NCBI RefSeq assembly: GCF_006442965.1
Contig: NZ_VFWX01000014.1
Span: 121,385 to 185,384, forward strand
From: Mesorhizobium sp. CU3
GTDB taxonomy: Bacteria > Pseudomonadota > Alphaproteobacteria > Rhizobiales > Rhizobiaceae
Direction: 5' to 3'
Length of the DNA stretch: 64,000 bases
The notes under the pieces: model-generated
What the model saw: only the letters and a program-made list of their open reading frames with translations
What the model was told of the DNA's origin: nothing
Databases searched by the model: none
Made by a program: the position numbers and the translations under genes
In this document: one piece after another, positions 52,304 through 60,544 of the stretch
Layout of the letters: the number at the start of each line of letters is the position of its first letter
Position numbering within the stretch: position 1 is the stretch's first letter

Positions 52304-52846
52304 ATGACTGAGACTTCACGCCGCTTCCTGTTGAAGGAACGGACCGCAGAAGCGCATCGGCGCGTGGACGAGAAGATAGGAAGTTTCGACAGCGCTCGAT
52401 CCTACGGCCGTTATCTGAGCGGATTATACAGCTTCCGGCATCCCATTGAGGAGGCGCTCGAGAAGGTCGAGTGGCCGAAAACACTCGGCGCCTGGCGGCC
52501 AACCTGCGTGAGCGGCGCCATTCGGGCGGACCTCGGCGCGTTGGGCCTCAAACTTGCGGCGGGCCTGAAAAGGCATGGTGGTTTCGGTACAAGTTCCTCG
52601 CTTTTCGGGTGCCTTTATGTGCTTGAGGGCTCCGGTTTTGGCGCCAGGATATTGCTCAAACGCGCCCACGCCCTGGGACTGACCGAGAGCTTCGGCGCCT
52701 CGCATCTTGCCGCACAGGCCTCCTCCGGCGGCTGGGGCGTTTTCGTTTCAGCTTTGGAAGGAGCAACGGACCTGAACATCGAGGTCGCGGCAACCGCCGC
52801 AATCGAAACCTTCGCTGCCGCGGAAGCGGCCTTCGCGGAGCTCTAA
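52304..52846 (+). CDS. bphO: Biliverdin-producing heme oxygenase (BphO)
   Basis: A 180-residue heme oxygenase that opens heme to biliverdin, the chromophore of bacteriophytochromes. The proximal histidine lies in RTAEAHRRVDEKIGS near residue 19, and the distal helix region is FGCLYVLEGSGFGARILLKR, with the second glycine position of the usual GSTLGG replaced (GSGFGA). The gene ends one base before the phytochrome gene, so the two form one operon behind the EcfG-type promoter. The context makes the chromophore-supply role firm. Confidence 0.93.
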   Translation: MTETSRRFLLKERTAEAHRRVDEKIGSFDSARSYGRYLSGLYSFRHPIEEALEKVEWPKTLGAWRPTCVSGAIRADLGALGLKLAAGLKRHGGFGTSSSLFGCLYVLEGSGFGARILLKRAHALGLTESFGASHLAAQASSGGWGVFVSALEGATDLNIEVAATAAIETFAAAEAAFAEL

Positions 52847-52847
52847 C

Positions 52848-55388
52848 ATGCTTGATAAGCCGGCGGTCGACCTCACCAACTGCGATCGCGAACCTATCCA
52901 CATTCCGGGCAGCATTCAAAGCCATGGTTGCCTGATCGCCTGCGACACCAACGCCGGCGTCTGCCTGCGCCATTCGGCAAACGCCAACGCGATGCTCGGA
53001 TGCGAAGGTGAAATCAACGGATCGAAGCTTGAGGAAATCGTCGGCGACAAGCTCGCGCATGACCTGCGCAACACGCTTGCCACCGCCGGAGCCGGTTCGA
53101 GGCCGGCGCTTCTGTTCGGCATGAGGCTGCCGTCCGGAAACGCCTTCGACATCGCCATCCATCGTTACAAATCGACTAGTATCATCGAGTTCGAGCCGTC
53201 GAGCGACGACGTCGAGCAGCCGCTCGTGCTCGCGCGCTCGCTGATCGGCCGGCTTGGCGACATAGAGGACATCGACCGCCTCATCCAGCAGAGCGCCAGG
53301 CTCATCCGCGGTCTGCTCGGCTACGACCGGGTGATGGTCTACCGCTTCGAAGCGGACGGTGCCGGCAAAGTGATCAGCGAGGTCAAACGTGCCGATCTCG
53401 AAAGCTTTCTCGGCCAGTATTTTCCGGCCAGCGACATTCCGAAACAGGCGCGCACGCTTTACCTGCGCAACACGATCCGCATCATCGCCGACGCCAGTGA
53501 CAAGCGCGTTCCGATCCTCCCGGAACTCGACATCTCCGGCGAGCCGCTGGACCTTTCCTTCGCGCATCTGCGCAGCGTTTCCCCCATCCACTGCGAATAT
53601 CTGCGCAACATGGGCGTCGCCGCCTCGATGTCGATTTCGATTATCGTCGACGGCGAATTGTGGGGGTTGATCGCCTGCCATCATTACAGCCCGCGCAATT
53701 TGCCGATGGCCCGGCGTGTCGCCGCCGAGATGTTCGGCGAGTTCTTCTCGTTGCACCTCCAGGCGTTGAAGCAGAAAGCGACGCTCGACGCCGCCACGCG
53801 TGCTCGTCAGGCGATCGACGGCTTCCTGCAACTCGCCTCACGCAGCACCGACATCAGGCAATTGCTTCGCGACAACCTCGCTGATCTTGCAAGGCTGATG
53901 CCGTGCGACGGCGTCGGCTTGTGGATCGGCGACGAGTGGACCTCCGTCGGCTCGACCCCGCCGGCCAGCTACGCCGCCGAGTTGTCGCGTTTCGTCGGAT
54001 CCATGGCCGACGGCAAGGTCTGGGCGACCCACGCGCTTTCGCAGCGGCTGGCCGACGCCGAGGATTTCAGCGCTAGCGCCTCTGGCGTGCTGGCCATCCC
54101 CCTCTCACAGCGTCCGCGCGACTATCTTTTCTTCTTTCGCAAGGAACTCGTCCAGACGCTGGACTGGGCCGGCAATCCGGACAAGGTGTATGAGTTCGGT
54201 CCGCTCGGCGACCGGCTGACGCCGCGCAAGAGCTTCGCCATCTGGAAGGAAACCGTCAGGCTGCAGTCGCAACCCTGGACCGATGCCGATCGCGAGATCG
54301 CCGAAGCAGCCCGTATCGCATTGGTCGAGACGCTGCTGCGCCACAGCGAGTTGGTCAGCGAAGAGCGCGACAGGGCCGATGTACGCCAGCGCATGTTGAA
54401 CGAGGAACTCAACCACCGGGTCAAGAACATTTTGGCGGTGATCAAGTCGCTGGTCGGGCATCCGATCCAGGAAGGCCGCAGCCTGAGCGACTATGTCGAA
54501 GCGCTCAAGGGGCGCATCCAGGCGCTTTCCTTCGCTCACGATCAGGTTGTGCGCGGCGACGGCGGCGGCTCGCTCAGCGACCTGCTCGGCGCCGAGCTTT
54601 CGCCCTATCGCACCCCGACCACGACCGTCGAGATGGGCGGCCGCGAGATCTGGCTCGACGCTCGCGCCTTCTCGGTCATGGCGCTGGTGCTGCACGAGAT
54701 GTCGACCAATGCCGCGAAATACGGTGCGCTCTCGCGCGTCGGTGGCAAGGTCGAGATCAAATGGGAAGTACTGAAGAACGGCAATTGCGAGATTTCATGG
54801 ACGGAGACGGGCGGACCTGAGGTGTCGCCGCCGATGCGTATGGGTTTCGGCACCGCGTTGCTCGACCGCAGCATTCCCTATGATCTCGGCGGGTCGAGCG
54901 AGGTTCTCTACGAAAGGGAGGGTGTATGCGCCCGCTTCGTGCTTCCGGCACGGCACATCTCGATACCATCCGACGCGATGAAGAAGGAAGCCCATCCCGG
55001 CGATCATGACGTCGGTCATGTCAGCGGCTTCGACAGCGATATGCGGGTGCTTCTGGTCGAGGATCAGATGCTGATCGCCATGGACGCCGAAAACATGCTT
55101 GCCGACATCGGCTTTGCCAATGTCACCGTCGCGGCCTCTGCCAGGGAAGCCTTCGAGAAACTGCGGCTCCAGCCGCCGCAACTGGCGATACTCGACATCA
55201 ACCTCGGCGACGGGACATCGCTGGAAATCGCTGAAGAGCTGTCGCGGCTTCGCATACCCTTCGTTTTTGCAACCGGCTATGGTGACAAGAACCTCATCGG
55301 CGATGCTTTCGCCGAGGCGACAGTGGTGCGCAAGCCCTATAACGCCGATGCGCTGCGGCGGGCGATCGCGACCGCGCTCAAGGGCTGA
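52848..55388 (+). CDS. bphP: Bacteriophytochrome hybrid histidine kinase (PAS-GAF-PHY-HWE-receiver)
   Basis: An 846-residue red/far-red photoreceptor kinase. The biliverdin-linking Cys12 is in DLTNCDREPIHIPGSIQSHG. The GAF domain carries the PASDIP motif (193-198) and a PHY domain follows. The kinase is of the HWE type: His523 in ELNHRVKNILAVIKSLV, then an ATP-binding region around MSTNAAKYGALS. A C-terminal receiver domain starts VLLVEDQMLIAMDAENMLAD and has its phospho-acceptor in AILDINLGDG. The same domain order is known from Agrobacterium Agp2. It is co-transcribed with bphO. Output may be tied to the general stress response (inference from the promoter). Confidence 0.95.
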   Translation: MLDKPAVDLTNCDREPIHIPGSIQSHGCLIACDTNAGVCLRHSANANAMLGCEGEINGSKLEEIVGDKLAHDLRNTLATAGAGSRPALLFGMRLPSGNAFDIAIHRYKSTSIIEFEPSSDDVEQPLVLARSLIGRLGDIEDIDRLIQQSARLIRGLLGYDRVMVYRFEADGAGKVISEVKRADLESFLGQYFPASDIPKQARTLYLRNTIRIIADASDKRVPILPELDISGEPLDLSFAHLRSVSPIHCEYLRNMGVAASMSISIIVDGELWGLIACHHYSPRNLPMARRVAAEMFGEFFSLHLQALKQKATLDAATRARQAIDGFLQLASRSTDIRQLLRDNLADLARLMPCDGVGLWIGDEWTSVGSTPPASYAAELSRFVGSMADGKVWATHALSQRLADAEDFSASASGVLAIPLSQRPRDYLFFFRKELVQTLDWAGNPDKVYEFGPLGDRLTPRKSFAIWKETVRLQSQPWTDADREIAEAARIALVETLLRHSELVSEERDRADVRQRMLNEELNHRVKNILAVIKSLVGHPIQEGRSLSDYVEALKGRIQALSFAHDQVVRGDGGGSLSDLLGAELSPYRTPTTTVEMGGREIWLDARAFSVMALVLHEMSTNAAKYGALSRVGGKVEIKWEVLKNGNCEISWTETGGPEVSPPMRMGFGTALLDRSIPYDLGGSSEVLYEREGVCARFVLPARHISIPSDAMKKEAHPGDHDVGHVSGFDSDMRVLLVEDQMLIAMDAENMLADIGFANVTVAASAREAFEKLRLQPPQLAILDINLGDGTSLEIAEELSRLRIPFVFATGYGDKNLIGDAFAEATVVRKPYNADALRRAIATALKG

Positions 55389-55472
55389 GCGGTCCCTGCC
55401 GGCTGCATCCGATGAACATTTTGGGGACTAGTCGAAAAGGCAACTACGCCAGCCTCTAGCGCGTCCAAAACC

Positions 55473-55489
55473 TTTATAAAATTCCTATA
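55473..55489 (+). promoter_or_regulatory. Candidate KdpE operator / kdp promoter
   Basis: TTTATA-N5-CCTATA resembles the E. coli KdpE site TTTATA-N5-TTTACA in spacing and first half. It lies in the 268-bp AT-richer region between bphP and the first kdp ORF. A perfect 12-bp palindrome, CAAAAGCTTTTG, is at 55551-55562 in the same region. Confidence 0.35.
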
Positions 55490-55656
55490 TCTTTGCCTCC
55501 CGCCCCGTCTCGAACCTTAATGGCGATCGGGTCCATATTCCACGCCAAAGCAAAAGCTTTTGAATGCGGTCGCCACCAGGGCGACGCGCGTCCCGTACGA
55601 TTTTTAGGCCTGCCTGTTGCGGCCTGGAAGTAAAGGCAAACACAAGGAACGCAGTT

Positions 55657-55737
55657 ATGGACATCGTTGCTCTCGGGATGGAGCTGGTCTTTTTCGTCCT
55701 GTCCCTCGCCTACATCAAAGTCTGCGACAGAATTTGA
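55657..55737 (+). CDS. Small membrane peptide preceding kdpF
   Basis: A 26-codon frame starting MDIVALGMELVFFVLSLAYI and ending KVCDRI, with AAGGAA before the ATG. It is a single hydrophobic helix with a short basic tail. It ends 16 bp before kdpF. Similar short peptides before kdpF seem to recur in proteobacterial kdp operons, though I cannot verify this here. It may be an extra small subunit or leader peptide. Confidence 0.6.
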   Translation: MDIVALGMELVFFVLSLAYIKVCDRI

Positions 55738-55753
55738 GCGGAAGGACAGAAAA

Positions 55754-55843
55754 ATGCTTCTCGATTATTTTCTCGGCGGCGCGGTGACCCTGTTCCTGCT
55801 GGTCTACCTGACCTACGCCCTCATTCGCCCGGAACGCTTCTGA
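55754..55843 (+). CDS. kdpF: K+-transporting ATPase subunit KdpF
   Basis: A 29-residue single-span peptide: MLLDYFLGGAVTLFLLVYLT then YALIRPERF. The RPERF ending is typical of KdpF. It stabilises the KdpFABC complex in the membrane. It lies 34 bp before kdpA, the normal order. The purine-rich GGACAGAAAA before the ATG can serve for ribosome binding. Confidence 0.92.
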   Translation: MLLDYFLGGAVTLFLLVYLTYALIRPERF

Positions 55844-55877
55844 TCGCCACTGGCGCCCGCCACGGAAAGCTACTCAC

Positions 55878-57581
55878 ATGACTCTCATCGGATGGATACA
55901 GATCCTTCTCTACTGCGCGATCGTGCTTTTGCTGGTGAAGCCGCTCGGCGGCTACATGCATCGCGTCTTCAACGGCGATCGCACATTCCTCTCGCCGATC
56001 CTTCGCCCCCTCGAACGGGTGCTCTACCGCATTTCGGGAACCAGTGAAAACGAGGAGCAGCACTGGACGGCATACGCCGCCGGCATCATTTTCTTCAGCC
56101 TGACGAGCTTCCTCGCGGTCTATTTCTTCCAGCGGCTGCAGGGCGTCCTGCCCTACAATCCGGCCGGCATGGCGGCTGTCGAGCCGGGCCTTGCCTTCAA
56201 CACCGCCGTCTCCTTCGTCACCAACACCAACTGGCAGAATTACGGCGGCGAGAGCACGATGTCCTATCTCGTGCAGATGGCCGCGCTGACCGTGCAGAAT
56301 TTCGCCTCCGCCGCCGTCGGCATCGCCATCGCCGTCGCGTTGATCCGCGGCTTCGCCCGCGCCTCCGGCAAGTCGATCGGCAATTTCTGGGTCGATATCA
56401 CCCGCTGCACCCTCTACATCCTCCTGCCGATGTGCATCGTGCTGACGCTGGTCTATGTCTGGCTCGGCATGCCGCAGACGCTCGGGCCGTATGTTGACGC
56501 CACCACGCTCGAAGGCGCCAAGCAGACCATCGCGCTTGGACCGGTCGCCTCGCAGATCGCCATCAAGATGCTCGGCACCAATGGCGGCGGCTTCTTCAAC
56601 GCCAATGCCGCGCATCCGTTCGAAAACCCCGACGCCATCTCCAACATGATCCAGATGGTGACGATCTTCGCGCTGGGCGCTGCGCTCACCAACGTCTTCG
56701 GCCGCATGGTCGGCAACCAGCGCCAGGGCTGGGCGATCCTCGCCGCGATGGGCGTTCTGTTCGTCGCCGGCGTCGCCGTCTGCTACTGGGCCGAAGCTGC
56801 GGGCAACCCGCTGGTGCATGCGCTTGGCATCGACGGCGGCAACATGGAGGGCAAGGAAACCCGCTTCGGCATCGGCGCATCGGCGCTGTTCGCGGTCATC
56901 ACCACGGCCGCCTCCTGCGGCGCCGTCAACGCCATGCATGACAGCTTCACCGCGCTTGGCGGCCTGATCCCGATCATCAACATGCAGCTCGGCGAGGTCA
57001 TCGTCGGCGGCGTCGGCGCCGGCTTCTACGGTATCCTGATGTTCGTCGTCGTCGCCGTCTTCGTTGCCGGCCTAATGGTCGGCCGCACGCCGGAATATCT
57101 CGGCAAGAAGATCGAGTCCAAGGAGGTCAAGATGGCGATGCTGGCCATCCTGTGCTTGCCGCTGGTCATGCTCACCTTCACGGCCATCTCGGTCGTGCTG
57201 CCGAGCGCGGTGGCCTCGATGGCCAATGGCGGTCCGCACGGCTTCTCCGAAGTTCTCTACGCCTACACTTCGGCGGCAGCGAACAATGGCTCGGCCTTTG
57301 GCGGCCTCAGCGGCAACACGCCCTGGTACAACCTCACGATGGGCATCACCATGTGGGTGGGTCGCTTCTTCGTCATCATTCCGGCACTCGCCATCGCCGG
57401 TTCGCTGGCGGCGAAGAAGACGGTTCCGGCCTCCGCCGGCACCTTCCCGACCGATGGCCCGCTCTTCGTCGGCCTGCTGGTCGGCGTCATCCTGATCGTA
57501 GTCGGTCTCACCTTCTTCCCGGCTCTGGCGATAGGCCCGATCGTCGAACACCTGGCGATGATCCATGGCCAAAGCTTCTGA
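55878..57581 (+). CDS. kdpA: K+-transporting ATPase potassium-binding subunit KdpA
   Basis: A 567-residue channel-like subunit of the high-affinity Kdp K+ pump, with about ten membrane segments and four selectivity-filter-like loops. Recognisable loops are FVTNTNWQNYGGESTMSYL, MLGTNGGGFFNANAAHPFEN, and YTSAAANNGSAFGGLSGNTP near the C-terminus. It begins MTLIGWIQILLYCAIVLLLV. It selects and binds K+ while KdpB hydrolyses ATP. It is followed directly by a small extra ORF rather than by kdpB. Confidence 0.97.
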   Translation: MTLIGWIQILLYCAIVLLLVKPLGGYMHRVFNGDRTFLSPILRPLERVLYRISGTSENEEQHWTAYAAGIIFFSLTSFLAVYFFQRLQGVLPYNPAGMAAVEPGLAFNTAVSFVTNTNWQNYGGESTMSYLVQMAALTVQNFASAAVGIAIAVALIRGFARASGKSIGNFWVDITRCTLYILLPMCIVLTLVYVWLGMPQTLGPYVDATTLEGAKQTIALGPVASQIAIKMLGTNGGGFFNANAAHPFENPDAISNMIQMVTIFALGAALTNVFGRMVGNQRQGWAILAAMGVLFVAGVAVCYWAEAAGNPLVHALGIDGGNMEGKETRFGIGASALFAVITTAASCGAVNAMHDSFTALGGLIPIINMQLGEVIVGGVGAGFYGILMFVVVAVFVAGLMVGRTPEYLGKKIESKEVKMAMLAILCLPLVMLTFTAISVVLPSAVASMANGGPHGFSEVLYAYTSAAANNGSAFGGLSGNTPWYNLTMGITMWVGRFFVIIPALAIAGSLAAKKTVPASAGTFPTDGPLFVGLLVGVILIVVGLTFFPALAIGPIVEHLAMIHGQSF

Positions 57582-57582
57582 G

Positions 57583-57819
57583 ATGACCATGCCCCGCCAC
57601 AACGACATTCACCGCAACGACCCTCACCAGCCTGGTGACGGAACGCCCGACAACGGAAGGGACGAGAAGCCTCGTCCTTTCCCCACCCTTTCAACCTTCC
57701 TCGGCATGGCAGCCGTGCTGCTCGTGCTCTGGCTGCTGGCCACCGGCCTTCCGCATCTTTTGCCGAAGACCGAGCACCCGGCGCCTTCCAACATCACCGA
57801 TACTGGAGTCTCGAAATGA
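57583..57819 (+). CDS. Small single-span protein between kdpA and kdpB
   Basis: A 78-residue frame inserted between kdpA and kdpB. The N-terminus is polar and rich in His, Asn, Asp and Pro (MTMPRHNDIHRNDPHQPGDG). A membrane helix follows (LSTFLGMAAVLLVLWLLATG), then a short tail. It starts one base after the kdpA stop (or at an upstream ATG at 57565), and its stop overlaps the kdpB start by four bases (ATGA), so it is translationally linked to both. No known family is recognised, and KdpFABC from E. coli has no such protein. Confidence 0.68.
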   Translation: MTMPRHNDIHRNDPHQPGDGTPDNGRDEKPRPFPTLSTFLGMAAVLLVLWLLATGLPHLLPKTEHPAPSNITDTGVSK

Positions 57820-59909
57820 GCCCGTCCAAATCCGCGAGCATTATGGATGCCCGCATCCTGGTGCCCGCCATCGGCGGCGCCTTCCGCAAACTCGATCCGC
57901 GCACGCTCATCAAGAACCCGGTGATGTTCGTCGTCGCCATCGTGTCGCTGCTCACCACCGTCCTCTTCGCCCGCGATCTGATCACCGGCGGCGGCGATCT
58001 CGGCTTCACGCTGCAGATCATCATCTGGCTGTGGTTCACCGTACTCTTCGCCAACTTCGCCGAAGCCGTCGCCGAAGGCCGCGGCAAGGCGCAGGCCGAT
58101 TCTTTGCGCAAGGCGCGCACCGAGACCCAGGCCAAGCTGCTCAACGGCGATGACCGCAGCAAATTCAAGCTGGTGCCCGGCACCAGCTTGAAGGTCGGCG
58201 ACATCGTGCTGGTCGAAGCCGGCGACATCATCCCGTCGGACGGCGAAGTGGTCGAAGGCGTGGCCTCGGTCAACGAGGCGGCGATCACCGGCGAGTCCGC
58301 CCCCGTCATCCGCGAATCCGGCGGCGACCGCTCGGCCGTCACCGGCGGCACGCAGGTGCTGTCCGACTGGATCCGCGTGCGCATTTCCGCCGCGTCCGGC
58401 CACACCTTCCTCGACCGCATGATCTCGCTGGTCGAAGGCGCCGAGCGCCAGAAGACGCCGAACGAGATCGCCCTCAACATCCTGCTCGTCGGCATGACAC
58501 TGATCTTCGTGCTGGCGACCGCGACCATCCCGAGCTTTGCCGCCTATTCCGGCGGCTACATCTCGGTGACGATCCTGGTTGCCTTGTTCGTCACGCTGAT
58601 TCCGACCACGATCGGCGCGCTGCTGTCGGCCATCGGCATCGCCGGCATGGATCGCCTGGTGCGCTTCAACGTGCTGGCCATGTCCGGCCGCGCCGTCGAA
58701 GCCGCCGGCGACGTCGACACGCTTTTGCTCGACAAGACCGGCACCATCACGCTCGGCAACCGCCAGGCGACCGAGTTCCGTCCGGTCAAGGGCGTCAACG
58801 AGCAGGAACTGGCCGATGCAGCACAACTCGCTTCGCTCGCCGACGAAACGCCGGAAGGCCGTTCGATCGTCGTGCTCGCCAAAGAGAAATACGGCATCCG
58901 CGCCCGCGACATGGCCACGCTGCACGCAACCTTCGTGCCCTTCACCGCGCAGACCCGCATGAGCGGCGTCGACATCGACGGCTCGTCGGTGCGCAAGGGC
59001 GCGGTCGATGCGGTGCTCACCCATGTCAACCAGGCGACGGTCGCCGCCCACGGCACCCGTCCGACAAGCGACACCATCCGCGACCTGCAGGCCATTGCCG
59101 ACGAGATCGCCAAGGCCGGCGGCACGCCGCTGGCGGTCGAGCGCGACGGCCGGCTGCTCGGCGTCGTCCACCTCAAGGACATCGTCAAGGGCGGCATCGC
59201 CGAGCGTTTCGCCGAGCTGCGCAAGATGGGTATCCGCACGGTGATGATCACCGGCGACAACCCGTTGACCGCGGCAGCCATCGCGGCTGAAGCCGGCGTC
59301 GACGACTTCCTCGCCCAGGCGACGCCCGAGAACAAGCTGTCGCTGATCCGCGAGGAGCAGGCCAAGGGCAAGCTGGTCGCCATGTGCGGTGACGGCACCA
59401 ACGATGCGCCCGCACTTGCCCAGGCCGATGTCGGCGTCGCCATGAACACCGGCACGGTCGCCGCGCGCGAAGCCGGCAACATGGTCGACCTCGACAGCGA
59501 CCCGACCAAGCTGATCGAGATCGTCGAGATCGGCAAGGCGCTCCTGATGACGCGCGGCTCGCTGACGACCTTCTCGATCGCCAACGACGTCGCCAAATAC
59601 TTCGCCATCATCCCGGCGATGTTCGCGGTCTTCTACGTCGCGCCTGGCCAAAAGACCGGAGCGCTGGAAGCGCTCAACATCATGCATCTGGCAACGCCGC
59701 AGAGCGCGATCCTGTCGGCCATCATCTTCAACGCGCTGATCATCATCGCGCTGATCCCGCTGTCGCTGAAGGGCGTCAAATACCGCCCGATCGGCGCCGG
59801 CGCGCTGCTCAGCCGCAACCTTCTCATCTATGGCCTAGGCGGCATCGTCGTGCCCTTCATCGGCATCAAGGCGATCGACCTGATCGTCACCGCCCTCGGC
59901 CTCGCATAA
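57816..59909 (+). CDS. kdpB: K+-transporting P-type ATPase subunit KdpB
   Basis: A 697-residue P-type ATPase. The actuator motif is AAITGESAPV, the phosphorylation site is Asp306 in LLLDKTGTITLGN, the nucleotide domain contains KGAVDAVL (the KGA motif), and the hinge is MCGDGTNDAPALAQADVGVA. Membrane segments frame these domains. It powers K+ uptake when external K+ is scarce. Its ATG overlaps the stop of the small ORF before it. Full family length, with no missing catalytic residue. Confidence 0.97.
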   Translation: MSPSKSASIMDARILVPAIGGAFRKLDPRTLIKNPVMFVVAIVSLLTTVLFARDLITGGGDLGFTLQIIIWLWFTVLFANFAEAVAEGRGKAQADSLRKARTETQAKLLNGDDRSKFKLVPGTSLKVGDIVLVEAGDIIPSDGEVVEGVASVNEAAITGESAPVIRESGGDRSAVTGGTQVLSDWIRVRISAASGHTFLDRMISLVEGAERQKTPNEIALNILLVGMTLIFVLATATIPSFAAYSGGYISVTILVALFVTLIPTTIGALLSAIGIAGMDRLVRFNVLAMSGRAVEAAGDVDTLLLDKTGTITLGNRQATEFRPVKGVNEQELADAAQLASLADETPEGRSIVVLAKEKYGIRARDMATLHATFVPFTAQTRMSGVDIDGSSVRKGAVDAVLTHVNQATVAAHGTRPTSDTIRDLQAIADEIAKAGGTPLAVERDGRLLGVVHLKDIVKGGIAERFAELRKMGIRTVMITGDNPLTAAAIAAEAGVDDFLAQATPENKLSLIREEQAKGKLVAMCGDGTNDAPALAQADVGVAMNTGTVAAREAGNMVDLDSDPTKLIEIVEIGKALLMTRGSLTTFSIANDVAKYFAIIPAMFAVFYVAPGQKTGALEALNIMHLATPQSAILSAIIFNALIIIALIPLSLKGVKYRPIGAGALLSRNLLIYGLGGIVVPFIGIKAIDLIVTALGLA

Positions 59910-59920
59910 GGACTATCCCG

Positions 59921-60484
59921 ATGCTCAAGCAACTTAGGCCCGCGATCGTCATGATCGTCTTCTTCACGGTGCTGACCGGCCTTATCTATCCGATCGGCAT
60001 GACCGGCATCGCCCAGGCGCTGTTCCCGAAACAGGCCAATGGCAGCCTGATCACCAAGGACGGCAAGGTCGTCGGCTCCGAGCTGATCGGCCAGGCCTTT
60101 GCCAACGATCGCTACTTCCACGGCAGGCCGTCCGCCGCCGGCAACGGCTACGACCCGACGGCCTCCGGCGGTTCCAACCTCGGCCCGACCAACCAGAAGC
60201 TCATCGACCGCATCAAGGGCGATGCCGATAAGTTGAAGGCGGAGAACCCGAACGCGCCGGTGCCGATGGACCTTGTCACCACCTCGGGCAGCGGCCTCGA
60301 CCCCGACATCAGCCCCGAGGCGGCCTATTTCCAGGTGCCGCGCGTCGCCAAGGCGAGAAGCATCGACGAAGCCAAGGTCAAGTCGCTGGTCGACGCCCAT
60401 GTCGAGAGCCGCGAGCTCGGCGTCCTTGGCGAGCCGGTGGTCAATGTGCTCGCGCTCAACCTCGCACTCGACGACCTGAAGTAA
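59921..60484 (+). CDS. kdpC: K+-transporting ATPase subunit KdpC
   Basis: A 187-residue subunit with one N-terminal membrane helix (AIVMIVFFTVLTGLIYPIGM) and a periplasmic domain. The conserved parts are RYFHGRPSAAGNGYDPTASG, SNLGPTNQKLIDRI, TTSGSGLDPDISPEAAYFQV and the C-terminal LNLALDDLK. It completes the pump with KdpF, KdpA and KdpB. It begins 11 bp after kdpB and is followed by a GC-rich hairpin before kdpD. Confidence 0.96.
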   Translation: MLKQLRPAIVMIVFFTVLTGLIYPIGMTGIAQALFPKQANGSLITKDGKVVGSELIGQAFANDRYFHGRPSAAGNGYDPTASGGSNLGPTNQKLIDRIKGDADKLKAENPNAPVPMDLVTTSGSGLDPDISPEAAYFQVPRVAKARSIDEAKVKSLVDAHVESRELGVLGEPVVNVLALNLALDDLK

Positions 60485-60499
60485 CCCGACCGTGCGCGC

Positions 60500-60524
60500 C
60501 CGGGGGGATCGACAGGCCCCCCGG
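60500..60524. other. GC-rich hairpin between kdpC and kdpD
   Basis: CCGGGGGG (60500-60507) pairs with CCCCCCGG (60517-60524) in the 60-bp space before kdpD. There is no U-run on the plus strand, so it may lower, rather than stop, read-through into the regulatory genes. Confidence 0.45.
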
Positions 60525-60544
60525 CGCAATTATGATTGGACCTG

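Noticed and set aside
57624..59687. A 687-codon minus-strand frame opposite kdpB
   Set aside because: Shadow of kdpB, whose catalytic motifs are complete on the plus strand.
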